A DNA stretch of 64,000 nt from Mycolicibacterium setense (GCF_000805385.1 NZ_JTJW01000010.1:682001-746000), one strand, 5' to 3'; counted from the first letter of the stretch, positions 33,066 through 41,302 are shown. Made by a program: numbers and translations. The notes: generated from the letters alone by a model not told the origin.

Positions 33066-33656
33066 TCACAACAGTCCTGAACCCAGCACGTCATCGGCCA
33101 GGCCGGCGACCACGGGTATGACGCCCAGACACAGAAACGCCGGCAAGTAGCACAGCCCGAGCGGACCGGCGACCAGAACCGATGCCCGTTCTGCCACCGC
33201 GTCGGCCGAGGTGGCCGCGTCGTGACGAGTTTGCACGGCAAGCTCGGCCACCCCGTCGGCCAGCGCACTACCCGAGGCGGCCGACCGGCGGGCCAGGCGC
33301 AGCAAGGCCTCGGCGTTCTTGTCCTGGGGCACAGCGGCGTTGCTTTCATGGCCACCGGTCCAGGCCCTGGCCGGATCCGCCCCGAGCGCCAGGAGTTCGG
33401 CTGCCCGGCGCAGCAGCGGTGCCAGTGCCGGTGGAGCCGCCGGGGCAACTGCCGCGGCGGCGGTCGACACTGCCAATCCGGCGGTGAGACAGGCCGCGAA
33501 CAGATCGAAGGTCGAGGCGGCAGCCAGCGGGTCGTCGGTCTGTGCCCGTTGCAGGTTTGCCCGCCGTACCGGCGTGGGCGCGGCGCGGCTGCGCACCCGC
33601 GCCGGATCCGCGCCGATGAGCAGGGCGATGGCGAGAAGCACTGCTGCCCAGCTCAT
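33066..33656 (-). CDS. TadC-like type II/IV secretion F-family membrane protein, Rv3657c homologue
   Basis: A 196-residue membrane protein starting MSWAAVLLAIALLIG. It has hydrophobic segments at about 2-15, 55-75 and 165-190 and the T2SSF-like helical domain (GADPARAW, RLARRSAASGSALADGVAELA). It forms part of the inner-membrane platform of the Tad pilus together with the preceding TadB-like protein. Start chosen at the ATG overlapping the stop of the upstream gene (33653-33655). Confidence 0.85.
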   Translation of the reverse strand: MSWAAVLLAIALLIGADPARVRSRAAPTPVRRANLQRAQTDDPLAAASTFDLFAACLTAGLAVSTAAAAVAPAAPPALAPLLRRAAELLALGADPARAWTGGHESNAAVPQDKNAEALLRLARRSAASGSALADGVAELAVQTRHDAATSADAVAERASVLVAGPLGLCYLPAFLCLGVIPVVAGLADDVLGSGLL

Positions 33657-34438
33657 CTCAGTGCCCGTTCGGTGATCCGGTCCGACCACAGCAGCCCCGC
33701 ACAGGCAAGGAGCACTCCGGCCATCAGAAGCCAGCCGCCCACGCCCGCGCCGCACAGGAAGTTCAGGGGCCGCGCACCGATCAGCTGGCCCAGCGCGATA
33801 CCGGCCACCGGCAGTCCGGCCAGCACCGCCGCCGTCGCCCGCGGGCCTGCCATCGCCGCTTCGACATGCGAGGAAAAGCGTTCGCGCTCAACGATGTCGC
33901 GTTGAGCGGTGCGCATGAGGGTGGCGATCGACAGGCCGTACGCGTGGGCCAGGCGCCAACAGTCCGCGAGCCGGTGCCAGTGGGTCGGTAGGTGGGAGGC
34001 TGCCGCCGCATCTTCCAGACCGGCTGCGACGTCGGCGCCCAGGCGTGCCCGGGCGGCCACCGCACTCATGCCCTCGTGGACCGGCCCGGACACTTCCGCG
34101 GCCGCGGTCGCGAAGGCGTTGACCGGATGGACACCGGTGCGCAGTTCACCGACCAGCACGTCCAGGGCGGCCTGCAGCGCCGCGGATTCGTGTCGTCGCT
34201 GTCGGCGGGCGGCACGCTGCCTGCGGCGTAGTGTCGCCGTGCCCGCCACCAGTGCCACAGCCCCCGCGACCGTCAGCGGTACCAGCCAAGCCAGAACTAC
34301 TCCCGCCACCACCACGACCGACGCTGCATACCCCCGGCGCCGGCCAGGCACATCCAACCGCCGCAACGCGGCTGCCCGCCGGGGTGTTGCCGGCCACAGC
34401 AGGAGAGCGGCCGCCAACGCGAGTGCACTCGCCGTCAC
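33653..34438 (-). CDS. TadB-like type II/IV secretion F-family membrane protein, Rv3658c homologue
   Basis: A 261-residue protein beginning VVTASALALAAALLLWP with a GTG that overlaps the ATPase stop. Two hydrophobic helices at the N-terminus, a central cytoplasmic T2SSF domain (LDVLVGELRTGVHPVNAFATAAAE, YGLSIATLMRTAQRDI) and two helices at the C-terminus. It is the second half of the Tad inner-membrane platform. Confidence 0.85.
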   Translation of the reverse strand: MTASALALAAALLLWPATPRRAAALRRLDVPGRRRGYAASVVVVAGVVLAWLVPLTVAGAVALVAGTATLRRRQRAARRQRRHESAALQAALDVLVGELRTGVHPVNAFATAAAEVSGPVHEGMSAVAARARLGADVAAGLEDAAAASHLPTHWHRLADCWRLAHAYGLSIATLMRTAQRDIVERERFSSHVEAAMAGPRATAAVLAGLPVAGIALGQLIGARPLNFLCGAGVGGWLLMAGVLLACAGLLWSDRITERALR

Positions 34439-35610
34439 GACGCAAGCCGACGTTCGACCAGCGCGTTGAGAGCGTCTGCCCCGCAACCCAACCCGGTTTC
34501 GGCATGCCAGGCAGTGACAACCTCCAGGTCACCGCGGACCGTACGGCGCAGAACCGCGATCTCGGCGAGCCTGCGCTGCCCGGCACCGTCGCGCCCGACG
34601 TGCAGCAGGACCTGCACGGCCGCCGCGAGCTGACTGATCAGCGCGGCGCGGTCCAAACCGCCGAGCGCACCGAGGGCCTCCAACCGGGCCGGTACCTCCG
34701 CGGGACTGTTGGCGTGCACGGTGCCTGCCCCACCGTCATGTCCGGTGTTCAGCGCGGTCAGCAGGTCGACCACCTCGGCCCCACGAACCTCACCGACGAC
34801 GATGCGGTCCGGACGCATTCGCAAGGCCTGCCGGACCAAGTCACGTACGGTCACCTCGCCGACGCCTTCGACGTTGGCGCCCCGGGCGACCAGCTTGACC
34901 AGATGTGGGTGCGGCGGCGCCAGTTCGGCGGCGTCCTCGACACAGACGATGCGTTCGTGACCGGCAACGGCACCGAGCGCCGCGGCCAACAAGGTGGTCT
35001 TGCCACAACCTGTGCCGCCCGAGATCAGAAACGCCAGCCGGGCCCGGATGACGGCGCGCACGAGGTCGGCTGCCTGCGGAGGAATAGCCCCGGATCGGGT
35101 GAGGGTGTCGAGATTCTGAGTGGCGGGCCGCAATACTCGCAGCGAAAGACAGGTCCCCGCCGCAGCGATCGGCGGCAGGACTGCGTGCAGACGCACGGTG
35201 AACGGTCCGACGCCGGTGAGCTGACCGTCCACCCATGGCTGCGCCTCGTCGAGTCGGCGCCCCGCCAGCAGCGCCAACCGCTGGGCCAACCGGCGGACCG
35301 CCCCTTCGTCAGGGAAACGCACTGTGCTGCGGTGCAATCCGCTGCCGTCATCCACCCACACCGCATCAGGTGCGGTGACGAGGACATCTGTGGTGGTCGG
35401 CGCACACAGCAGCGGTTCAAGGACGCCGGCACCGGTCAGTTCGGTCTCCAGGAGCCGCAGGTTGCTCAGAACCTCGGTGTCGCCGAGCAGGCCGCCGGAC
35501 TCGGCCCGGATCGCCGCGGCGACCACCAGCGGACTGAGCGCGCCCGGGCTCGACGCCGACGTTTCGGCGACCAGCCGCTCGCGCACCCGGTCGATCAGTG
35601 AGACGCTCAT
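34435..35610 (-). CDS. TadA/CpaF-family secretion ATPase, Rv3659c homologue
   Basis: A 391-residue hexameric ATPase that drives Flp pilus assembly. Walker A is GGTGCGKTT (198-206); Asp box VCVEDAAEL; Walker B region MRPDRIVVGEVRGAEVVDLL; and the His box with GAGTVHANSP. An N-terminal domain of about 130 residues precedes the core, as in CpaF. The ATG overlaps the ssd stop. All genes 32157-36686 read in one direction with short gaps or overlaps and form one operon. Confidence 0.93.
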   Translation of the reverse strand: MSVSLIDRVRERLVAETSASSPGALSPLVVAAAIRAESGGLLGDTEVLSNLRLLETELTGAGVLEPLLCAPTTTDVLVTAPDAVWVDDGSGLHRSTVRFPDEGAVRRLAQRLALLAGRRLDEAQPWVDGQLTGVGPFTVRLHAVLPPIAAAGTCLSLRVLRPATQNLDTLTRSGAIPPQAADLVRAVIRARLAFLISGGTGCGKTTLLAAALGAVAGHERIVCVEDAAELAPPHPHLVKLVARGANVEGVGEVTVRDLVRQALRMRPDRIVVGEVRGAEVVDLLTALNTGHDGGAGTVHANSPAEVPARLEALGALGGLDRAALISQLAAAVQVLLHVGRDGAGQRRLAEIAVLRRTVRGDLEVVTAWHAETGLGCGADALNALVERRLAS

Positions 35611-36686
35611 GCCGCCTCCTGCGCGGGGTGTCCGGCCAGCACGGACAGCACTCGCCGCGCCGCCACGCCCAACGGGGAGCGTGGCCGGACCCGCAAGCCG
35701 CCGCGTTCCAAGAGCTCGGCGATGCCGGCCTGGGGTCGCATCGCGGCCAGCAGCGGCAAGTCGACGATGCGGGCCACCTCGGCCGCCCGCAACCCGCCAG
35801 GCGACGGGCCGCGCACCACCACACCTGCATTCGGGTTACAGGCCAGCACCCACGGCCGCGCGGCCGCCGCCGCGGTACACGAACGCACATCGGCAGGGGT
35901 CACCAGGACCACCAGATCGGCTGCGTCCAAAGCAGTTTCGGCTGCGTCGGTGGCGCGCCGGGGCACATCGCACACGACCGTCACGCCGCCACGGCAGCCC
36001 GCATCGATGACCGCGCCCAGCGGCCCGGCCTCGATATCGCTGCCCGAACGCCCGCTGGAGAGGACGCTGACCCCGTCACGGCGGGGCAGCGCGTCGCGCA
36101 GCGCCGGATAGCCCAACCGGCCGCCCTGCAGCGCCAGGTCGGGCCAGCGCAGGCCGGCCAGGTCCTCACTGCCCGCCACCAGGTCGATCCCTCCACTCCA
36201 CGGGTCGGCCTCGACGAGCAATGAGGTGGGCGCCGTTTGCGCCAGTGCCACCGCGAACACCGACGCTCCGGCGCCTCCACGTGCTCCCACCACTGCCACC
36301 ACCGGACCGCGCCCGGCATCGTCCCGGCATGAGGCTTCGGAGAGGGCCGCGACCAGGTCGGCGTCCTGGGCGGGAAGGGTCACGACGTGTTGCGCGCCGA
36401 CCGAGATCGCTGCCTGCCAGTCGTCGGGCCGAGGGGCGTCGCGACCGATCAGGATGACCCGAGAGCGACGGGGCAGCCCGCGGGCGGCGCATCGCTGTGC
36501 GGCCGGCGCATCGAGCAACACCGCGGCCGCCGCCGTCCAGACCTTCTTTCCGGAGGGTTCGTCGACGAGGACGAGTCCGACGCCGGCAGCGGCGGCGACC
36601 CGGGACACGTCGTCACGCAGCAGGGGGTCCCCGATGAGGGCCAGCACGGTGCCGGGCGGGTTGATCGAGGTGTTCGAGTCGGCCAT
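35607..36686 (-). CDS. ssd: Septum site-determining protein Ssd / CpaE-like ATPase, Rv3660c homologue
   Basis: A 359-residue protein of the MinD/ParA superfamily linked to Tad operons (TadZ/CpaE type). A receiver-like N-terminal domain (14-115: LALIGDPLLRDD) is followed by a P-loop region reading GARGGAGAS at 134-142; the two Lys residues of the deviant Walker A motif are absent, so ATP binding may be lost or altered. In M. tuberculosis Ssd has been described as a regulator of septum formation. In this context localisation of the pilus apparatus is the more natural role. It is the first gene of the tad-like operon. Confidence 0.88.
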   Translation of the reverse strand: MADSNTSINPPGTVLALIGDPLLRDDVSRVAAAAGVGLVLVDEPSGKKVWTAAAAVLLDAPAAQRCAARGLPRRSRVILIGRDAPRPDDWQAAISVGAQHVVTLPAQDADLVAALSEASCRDDAGRGPVVAVVGARGGAGASVFAVALAQTAPTSLLVEADPWSGGIDLVAGSEDLAGLRWPDLALQGGRLGYPALRDALPRRDGVSVLSSGRSGSDIEAGPLGAVIDAGCRGGVTVVCDVPRRATDAAETALDAADLVVLVTPADVRSCTAAAAARPWVLACNPNAGVVVRGPSPGGLRAAEVARIVDLPLLAAMRPQAGIAELLERGGLRVRPRSPLGVAARRVLSVLAGHPAQEAA

Positions 36687-36860
36687 ATGCCCACCTTGCG
36701 GGCAACCACACGGCGGGCACCATCACCAATTCACGGATTGTGGATGAAGTCGGGCCTGTGGATCGATCCGCGGCAGAACAGCAGGAAAGCGGGGCCGGGC
36801 GCCAGACTGAAAATACGGTTCCGCTACCAATGGGCTCAGCGGCGGAAGATTCCTACCCCA
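36687..36860. other. Spacer between ssd and the 6C RNA, presumed ssd operon promoter
   Basis: About 170 bases upstream of ssd, also downstream of the 6C RNA terminator. I see no gene and no clear -10 box; the tad-like operon must start here or further up. Confidence 0.35.
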
Positions 36861-36957
36861 GAAAAAGGACGACCCCCGCCAGGGGGGGAGGAGGCGGAGG
36901 TCGTCGTGTATCAGCCCCGGGGGGTCGGGCTGATACACCCTCGGCATAAGCCGAGTA
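36861..36957 (-). ncRNA. 6C small RNA (B11 type)
   Basis: On the minus strand two adjacent hairpins have C-rich loops. Stem 1 pairs GTGTATCAGCCC with GGGCTGATACAC (36927-36938 with 36906-36917, 12 bp) around GACCCCCCG. Stem 2 pairs 36893-36905 with 36868-36880 (13 bp, one G-U) around TCCTCCCCCCCT. The second hairpin is followed by CTTTTTC, an intrinsic terminator. A TATAGT -10 box (complement of 36964-36969) predicts a start near 36957 and a length near 97. Two hairpins with at least six C in each loop, next to the Rv3660c homologue, define the actinobacterial 6C RNA, known in M. tuberculosis as B11. It is thought to pair with G-rich ribosome binding sites through these loops. Confidence 0.9.
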
Positions 36958-36963
36958 ATGCTC

Positions 36964-36969
36964 ACTATA
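36964..36969 (-). promoter_or_regulatory. -10 box TATAGT of the 6C RNA
   Basis: TATAGT reads on the minus strand, 7 bases before the presumed 6C start. A clear -35 is not visible; TTGCGT about 19 bases further up is the best candidate. Confidence 0.55.
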
Positions 36970-37102
36970 CACACGGAACTGCCAAAACACGCAAGAGACA
37001 CCGCTGTGGGCTACCAAACAAGATCCGGGCATCGCGTCCGGAAGAATATGTCTTGAACTGCCATTTTACGTCGCCGGTCGAATAACGCGGCGCACGTGCC
37101 TC

Positions 37103-37108
37103 TATGCT
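37103..37108 (+). promoter_or_regulatory. -10 box TATGCT for the Rv3661-like gene
   Basis: TATGCT ends 6 bases before the GTG at 37115, consistent with a leaderless mRNA and supporting that start. Confidence 0.5.
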
Positions 37109-37114
37109 GGCGCT

Positions 37115-37972
37115 GTGACCGCATCCGATCGGGCTGCCGGGGAATCGATCGCACAGCAATCCGGGCCGCACGACCTTCGGCCAGTGCGCACCGCGGCCTT
37201 CTTCGACCTCGACAAGACCGTCATCGCCAAGTCGAGCACGCTTGCTTTCAGCAAACCGTTCTTCGATCAGGGCCTACTCAATCGGCGAACGGTCCTCAAG
37301 TCGACATATGCCCAATTTCTGTTCCTGATGTCGGGCGCCGACCACGACCAGATGGACCGCATGCGCAGCTACATCACCAACATGTGCACGGGCTGGGATG
37401 TCGAACAGGTCAAATCGATCGTCGGCGAGACCCTGCACGACATCGTCGACCCGCTGGTGTTCGCGGAGGCGGCCGAGCTGATCGCCGACCACAAGCTGTG
37501 CGGCCGCGATGTCGTGGTGGTGTCGGCGTCGGGCGAGGAGATCGTCGCGCCGATCGCCCGGGCGCTGGGCGCCACCCACGCCATGGCCACCCGGATGGTC
37601 GTCGAAGAGGGGCGCTACACCGGGGAGATCGCGTTCTACTGCTACGGCGAGGGCAAGGTCGAGGCGATCCGCGCGCTGGCCGCGCGCGAGGGCTACGCCC
37701 TGGACCACTGCTACGCCTATTCGGATTCGGTCACCGACATCCCGATGCTCGAGTCCGTCGGGCATCCCACCGCGGTCAATCCGGACCGGGGGCTCCGCAA
37801 GGAGGCCGCTTCGCGCGGCTGGCCGGTGCTGACCTTCACCAGGCCGGTGTCCTTGCGTGACCGCATCCCGGCGCCGTCCGGGGCCGCGGTGGCGACCACT
37901 GCGGCTGTTGGGATCAGCGCCCTGGCGGCCGGCGCACTGACGTATTCGATGTTGCGACGTTTCACGTCATGA
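37115..37972 (+). CDS. HAD-superfamily hydrolase (SerB-like) with C-terminal membrane helix, Rv3661 homologue
   Basis: A 285-residue HAD phosphatase of the HAD-IB group. Motif I is FFDLDKTVIAKS with the nucleophile Asp and the acid Asp two residues on; motif II is VVVSASGEE; motif III Lys lies in GEGKVEAI; motif IV is SDSVTDIPML. A hydrophobic helix near the C-terminus (about 258-280) suggests an anchor to the membrane. The fold resembles phosphoserine phosphatase but substrates of the Rv3661 group are not settled; a lipid phosphate is possible. The gene is flanked by two small RNAs, 6C and Ms1. Confidence 0.88.
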   Translation: MTASDRAAGESIAQQSGPHDLRPVRTAAFFDLDKTVIAKSSTLAFSKPFFDQGLLNRRTVLKSTYAQFLFLMSGADHDQMDRMRSYITNMCTGWDVEQVKSIVGETLHDIVDPLVFAEAAELIADHKLCGRDVVVVSASGEEIVAPIARALGATHAMATRMVVEEGRYTGEIAFYCYGEGKVEAIRALAAREGYALDHCYAYSDSVTDIPMLESVGHPTAVNPDRGLRKEAASRGWPVLTFTRPVSLRDRIPAPSGAAVATTAAVGISALAAGALTYSMLRRFTS

Positions 37973-38037
37973 CTTACCGCATGCGGTAGCTGAAACCCCG
38001 GCGTAACGATCAGAAGTCGGGTGCATTTCACCCTTGC

Positions 38038-38053
38038 TGTGACCGTGGTCACG
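38038..38053 (+). promoter_or_regulatory. CRP-like site in the Ms1 promoter
   Basis: TGTGACCGTGGTCACG matches the mycobacterial CRP consensus TGTGA-N6-TCACA in 9 of 10 positions. It ends directly before the candidate -10 TAGTAC (38054-38059), and TTGCTG overlaps its left end, so a bound CRP would occupy the space between -35 and -10. The expected effect is repression. Function is inferred from the sequence. Confidence 0.6.
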
Positions 38054-38065
38054 TAGTACAAAGGA

Positions 38066-38373
38066 ACCACGGAAGCTTGGATGAGGCCAAGGTCTAGCCG
38101 GAAGAGAAGGCTAAATCTCCCGAACCGAGCTCCCCAGCACGGGTCCCGGCACCCACGCGGAGCACATGCCGCGGAATAGGCAAAAGTGTTGCGGGCCTGC
38201 GTGATTGCGAGGAGCGGACGGCCACGACGGCCCTTTGGGTAGGGTTGCAGCCGAAGCGCATCGCAAGGACGCCGAGGCCACCCACGCAACCCATCTGGCA
38301 CGCTTGGTAACCGGAATCCGTGCTAGCGGGCGGCGAGCCGAAACACCGTTTCGGACCGTCGCCCGCTTTCGTT
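38066..38373 (+). ncRNA. Ms1 / MTS2823 small RNA (RNA polymerase-binding)
   Basis: A 427-base gap after the Rv3661 homologue holds a transcription unit: a promoter with TAGTAC at 38054-38059, about 305 transcribed bases, and a strong intrinsic terminator (38326-38366) followed by TTTCGTTT. Position, orientation and length match the abundant M. tuberculosis RNA MTS2823 (ncRv13661, between Rv3661 and Rv3662c) and its M. smegmatis homologue Ms1, which binds RNA polymerase core without sigma and builds up in stationary phase. I cannot check secondary structure in full; the inner sequence is rich in complementary G+C segments. Ends are estimates of plus or minus 5 bases. Confidence 0.8.
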
Positions 38374-38374
38374 T
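38326..38374 (+). terminator. Intrinsic terminator of the Ms1 RNA
   Basis: GCGGGCGGCG (38326-38335) pairs with CGTCGCCCGC (38357-38366) with one G-U, enclosing a second hairpin CCGAAA-CACCG-TTTCGG. TTTCGTTT follows. Confidence 0.8.
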
Positions 38375-38399
38375 GCTGAGAGCACCTAGGAGTGGAGCG

Positions 38400-39140
38400 T
38401 CAGCCCGCCGCTGACTGGGCGATCTGCAGCGCCTCCCGCGCGCCGCCCTTCAGCGCCTCACTACTGAGCAGCAGCCATGCGGTCAGCCCGTCGGGCGTAC
38501 CCGAGGCGAATCCCCGTGCGGCAGCCCGGTACTCCCCCGACTTGCGCATCCAATGCACTTCGGGAACCCCGAGTCCGTGCGGGTCCAACCCACTGGCGAT
38601 CGTCACCAGTCGCGAGACTGCGCGGGCCACCACACCGTCGGCGGTACCGAACGGAGCCAGGCTGAGTAGTTCGCCGTGGGCGACGGCGGCCAGCACGGGG
38701 CCGGGCACCTTGGAGCCGCCGACCACGATCCCGGTCAGCAGCTCGAGACGACGTCCGACGTCGGGGTCCGCGCGTGGCCGGCCCAGGTGTTCGTCGTCGG
38801 TGAGGTCCGCGGCCGCCAACGCGTGCAGGCGGGCGAGTGCCTGCATCGGAGCTCGCTGCCACACACCGACCAGTGCGGTGGCGCCGCCCTCGAGAGCCTC
38901 CGCGACCCGGATGGCGCCGGCGGTCACCGGATCGGGTTCACCGTCGGCGGAGAGCTGGATGGCACCACCGTCGAGCACCGCCGAGGCCCGCGCCGCCCGC
39001 AGAGCCGCCTCAGCCGCGGTCTGCGGCCAACCGCGCAGATTGAATTTGTGGCGATGCGCCCGGCCCAGGGCCTCACGCGCCTCGTCGCTGGCCGCGGAAA
39101 CACCGGGCAGGTCGACCAGCGGTGCGAGTGGATCGGTCAT
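38400..39140 (-). CDS. Conserved hypothetical protein, Rv3662c homologue
   Basis: A 246-residue Ala- and Leu-rich helical protein beginning MTDPLAPLVDLPGVSAASDEAREALGRAHRHKFN. It has several conserved-looking segments (ARASAVLDGGAIQLS, VLAAVAHGELLSLAPFG) but no motif I can tie to an activity. The N-terminal part recalls Fic-associated helical domains only faintly. Position between Ms1 and acs matches Rv3662c. The ATG at 39140 is chosen; an in-frame extension upstream is basic and crosses the acs promoter region. Confidence 0.8.
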   Translation of the reverse strand: MTDPLAPLVDLPGVSAASDEAREALGRAHRHKFNLRGWPQTAAEAALRAARASAVLDGGAIQLSADGEPDPVTAGAIRVAEALEGGATALVGVWQRAPMQALARLHALAAADLTDDEHLGRPRADPDVGRRLELLTGIVVGGSKVPGPVLAAVAHGELLSLAPFGTADGVVARAVSRLVTIASGLDPHGLGVPEVHWMRKSGEYRAAARGFASGTPDGLTAWLLLSSEALKGGAREALQIAQSAAG

Positions 39141-39247
39141 ACGCGAAACGCTAGCCGACCGCTGAACGCCATCTCGTCGACCGTTGGGCGCAGAACGGCC
39201 ACCGCCCGGCAACCGCCTTGTGAGGTCCCAACGTCACTGCAACGTTC

Positions 39248-39263
39248 GGTGACTAGGCTCACA
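39248..39263 (+). promoter_or_regulatory. CRP-like site over the acs promoter, with leaderless -10 box
   Basis: GGTGACTAGGCTCACA matches TGTGA-N6-TCACA in 9 of 10 positions. Within it, TAGGCT (39254-39259) is a -10 box ending 7 bases before the acs ATG, so acs mRNA is predicted leaderless and CRP would sit right on the -10. Steric repression by cAMP-CRP is the simplest reading. Confidence 0.6.
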
Positions 39264-39266
39264 CTC

Positions 39267-41228
39267 ATGTCAAACGCGCCAGCGACGTCTACTGATGTTC
39301 CGTCAGCCTATCCGCCGCCTGCCGATTTCGCGGCCAACGCCAACGCGACAGGCGAGTTGTACGCCGAGGCCGAGAAAGACCGGCTGGCGTTCTGGGCCGC
39401 CCAGGCCGAGCGGCTGACATGGCAGACCCCGTTCAGCGAGGTACTCGACTGGTCGGAGGCACCGTTCGCGAAGTGGTTCGTCGGCGGCAAGCTCAATGTC
39501 GCCTACAACTGCGTCGACCGTCACGTCGAGGCCGGCAACGGCGACCGGGTCGCGATCCACTGGGAGGGTGAGCCCGTCGGTGACGCCCGCGACATCACCT
39601 ACGCCGAGCTCAAGGATGAAGTCAGCAAGGCGGCCAATGCGCTGACCGCGCTGGGGTTGACCGCCGGCGACCGCGTCGCCATCTACATGCCGATGGTCCC
39701 CGAGGCCATCGTGGCGATGCTGGCCTGCGCGCGCCTGGGCGCCATGCACAGTGTTGTCTTCGCCGGGTTCTCAGCGTCGGCTCTCAAGGCGCGGGTCGAG
39801 GACGCGCAGGCCAAGCTCGTCATCACCACCGACGGGCAGTATCGGCGCGGCAAGGCCGCCTCACTCAAAGACGCCGTCGACGAGGCCGTCTCGGATCAGC
39901 CGTCGGTCGAGCACGTACTGGTGGTGCGCCGCACCGGCATTGATGTCAACTGGACCGACGGCCGAGATCTGTGGTGGCACGAGACCGTCGACAGCGCGTC
40001 GACCGACCACACTCCGGAAGCCTTCGACTCCGAGCATCCACTGTTCCTGCTGTACACCTCGGGGACCACGGGCAAGCCAAAGGGCATCGTGCACACCTCG
40101 GGCGGTTACCTGACCCAGGCGGCGTACACGCATTACAACGTCTTCGACCTCAAGCCCGAGACCGACGTGTATTGGTGCACCGCAGATATCGGCTGGGTGA
40201 CCGGCCACACCTACATCACCTACGGCCCGCTGGCCAACGGCGCGACCCAGGTGGTCTACGAGGGAACCCCCACCTCACCGACCGAGCACCGCCATTTCGA
40301 GATCATCGAAAAGTACGGTGTCACGATCTATTACACCGCGCCCACGCTGATCCGCACCTTCATGAAACTGGGCCGCCAGATCCCGTCGGCGCACAACCTG
40401 TCGAGCCTGCGGCTGCTGGGTTCTGTGGGCGAGCCGATCAACCCCGAGGCCTGGCGCTGGTACCGGGAAGTCATCGGCGCCAACAAGACTCCCGTTGTGG
40501 ATACGTGGTGGCAGACCGAAACAGGGGCGATCATGATCTCCCCGCTGCCCGGTGTCACCGAGGCCAAACCCGGCTCGGCGATGACCCCGCTGCCCGGCAT
40601 CTCGGCCAAGATCGTCGACGACGAGGGCAACGATCTGGTGCCCGGCGCCGACGAAGCCGAACACGTCACCGGCTATCTGGTGCTCGACAAGCCGTGGCCG
40701 TCGATGCTGCGCGGCATCTGGGGTGACCCGCAGCGGTTCAAGGACACCTACTGGTCGCGCTTCGCCGAGCAGGGCTGGTACTTCGCCGGTGACGGCGCCC
40801 GCTATGACGCGCAGGGCAACATCTGGGTGCTCGGACGCATCGATGACGTCATGAACATCTCCGGGCACCGCATCTCGACCGCTGAGGTGGAGTCGGCCCT
40901 GGTCGGCCATTCCGGGGTGGCCGAGGCCGCCGTCGTCGGCGCCAGCGACGACACCACCGGGCAGGCGATCTGCGCGTTCGTCATCCTCAAGGCCTCCGCG
41001 CACGGCGGGGCCGACACCATGATCGAGGAACTGCGCGCCCAGGTGGCCACCGAGATCTCCCCGATCGCCAAGCCCCGCGAGATCCATGTGGTGCCCGAGC
41101 TGCCCAAGACCCGCAGCGGCAAGATCATGCGCCGTCTGTTGCGCGATGTGGCCGAGGGCCGCGAGCTCGGCGACACCTCGACCCTGGTCGACCCCAGCGT
41201 CTTCGAGGCCATCCGCGCCAGCAAGTAG
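39267..41228 (+). CDS. acs: Acetyl-CoA synthetase (AMP-forming)
   Basis: A 653-residue enzyme making acetyl-CoA from acetate, ATP and CoA. Motifs: LYTSGTTGKPKGIVH (P-loop), DTWWQTETGAIM, GDGARYDAQGNIWVLGRIDDVMNISGHRIST, and near the C-terminus TRSGKIMRR with Lys619, the lysine that is acetylated to switch Acs off (by cAMP-dependent Pat in mycobacteria) and deacetylated by a sirtuin. Length matches Rv3667. The ATG start is supported by a -10 box 7 bases upstream. A CRP-like site overlaps that box, so cAMP would act both on transcription and on enzyme activity. The dpp transporter genes that precede acs in M. tuberculosis are absent here. Confidence 0.97.
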   Translation: MSNAPATSTDVPSAYPPPADFAANANATGELYAEAEKDRLAFWAAQAERLTWQTPFSEVLDWSEAPFAKWFVGGKLNVAYNCVDRHVEAGNGDRVAIHWEGEPVGDARDITYAELKDEVSKAANALTALGLTAGDRVAIYMPMVPEAIVAMLACARLGAMHSVVFAGFSASALKARVEDAQAKLVITTDGQYRRGKAASLKDAVDEAVSDQPSVEHVLVVRRTGIDVNWTDGRDLWWHETVDSASTDHTPEAFDSEHPLFLLYTSGTTGKPKGIVHTSGGYLTQAAYTHYNVFDLKPETDVYWCTADIGWVTGHTYITYGPLANGATQVVYEGTPTSPTEHRHFEIIEKYGVTIYYTAPTLIRTFMKLGRQIPSAHNLSSLRLLGSVGEPINPEAWRWYREVIGANKTPVVDTWWQTETGAIMISPLPGVTEAKPGSAMTPLPGISAKIVDDEGNDLVPGADEAEHVTGYLVLDKPWPSMLRGIWGDPQRFKDTYWSRFAEQGWYFAGDGARYDAQGNIWVLGRIDDVMNISGHRISTAEVESALVGHSGVAEAAVVGASDDTTGQAICAFVILKASAHGGADTMIEELRAQVATEISPIAKPREIHVVPELPKTRSGKIMRRLLRDVAEGRELGDTSTLVDPSVFEAIRASK

Positions 41229-41302
41229 TTCCGCCGAGCAGACGCGGACTCGCACGAAAACCGGCCTGACGGTGTGAGTCTGTGTCTGCTCGCGATGAAG
41301 GA

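Noticed and set aside
36723..37001. Minus-strand frame of 92 codons across the 6C RNA
   Set aside because: It coincides with the structured RNA, includes its promoter and terminator and has no protein family likeness.
39219..39238. TGTGAGGTCCCAACGTCACT as a second CRP site before acs
   Set aside because: The half-sites are 10 bases apart rather than 6, so it does not fit the CRP dyad.
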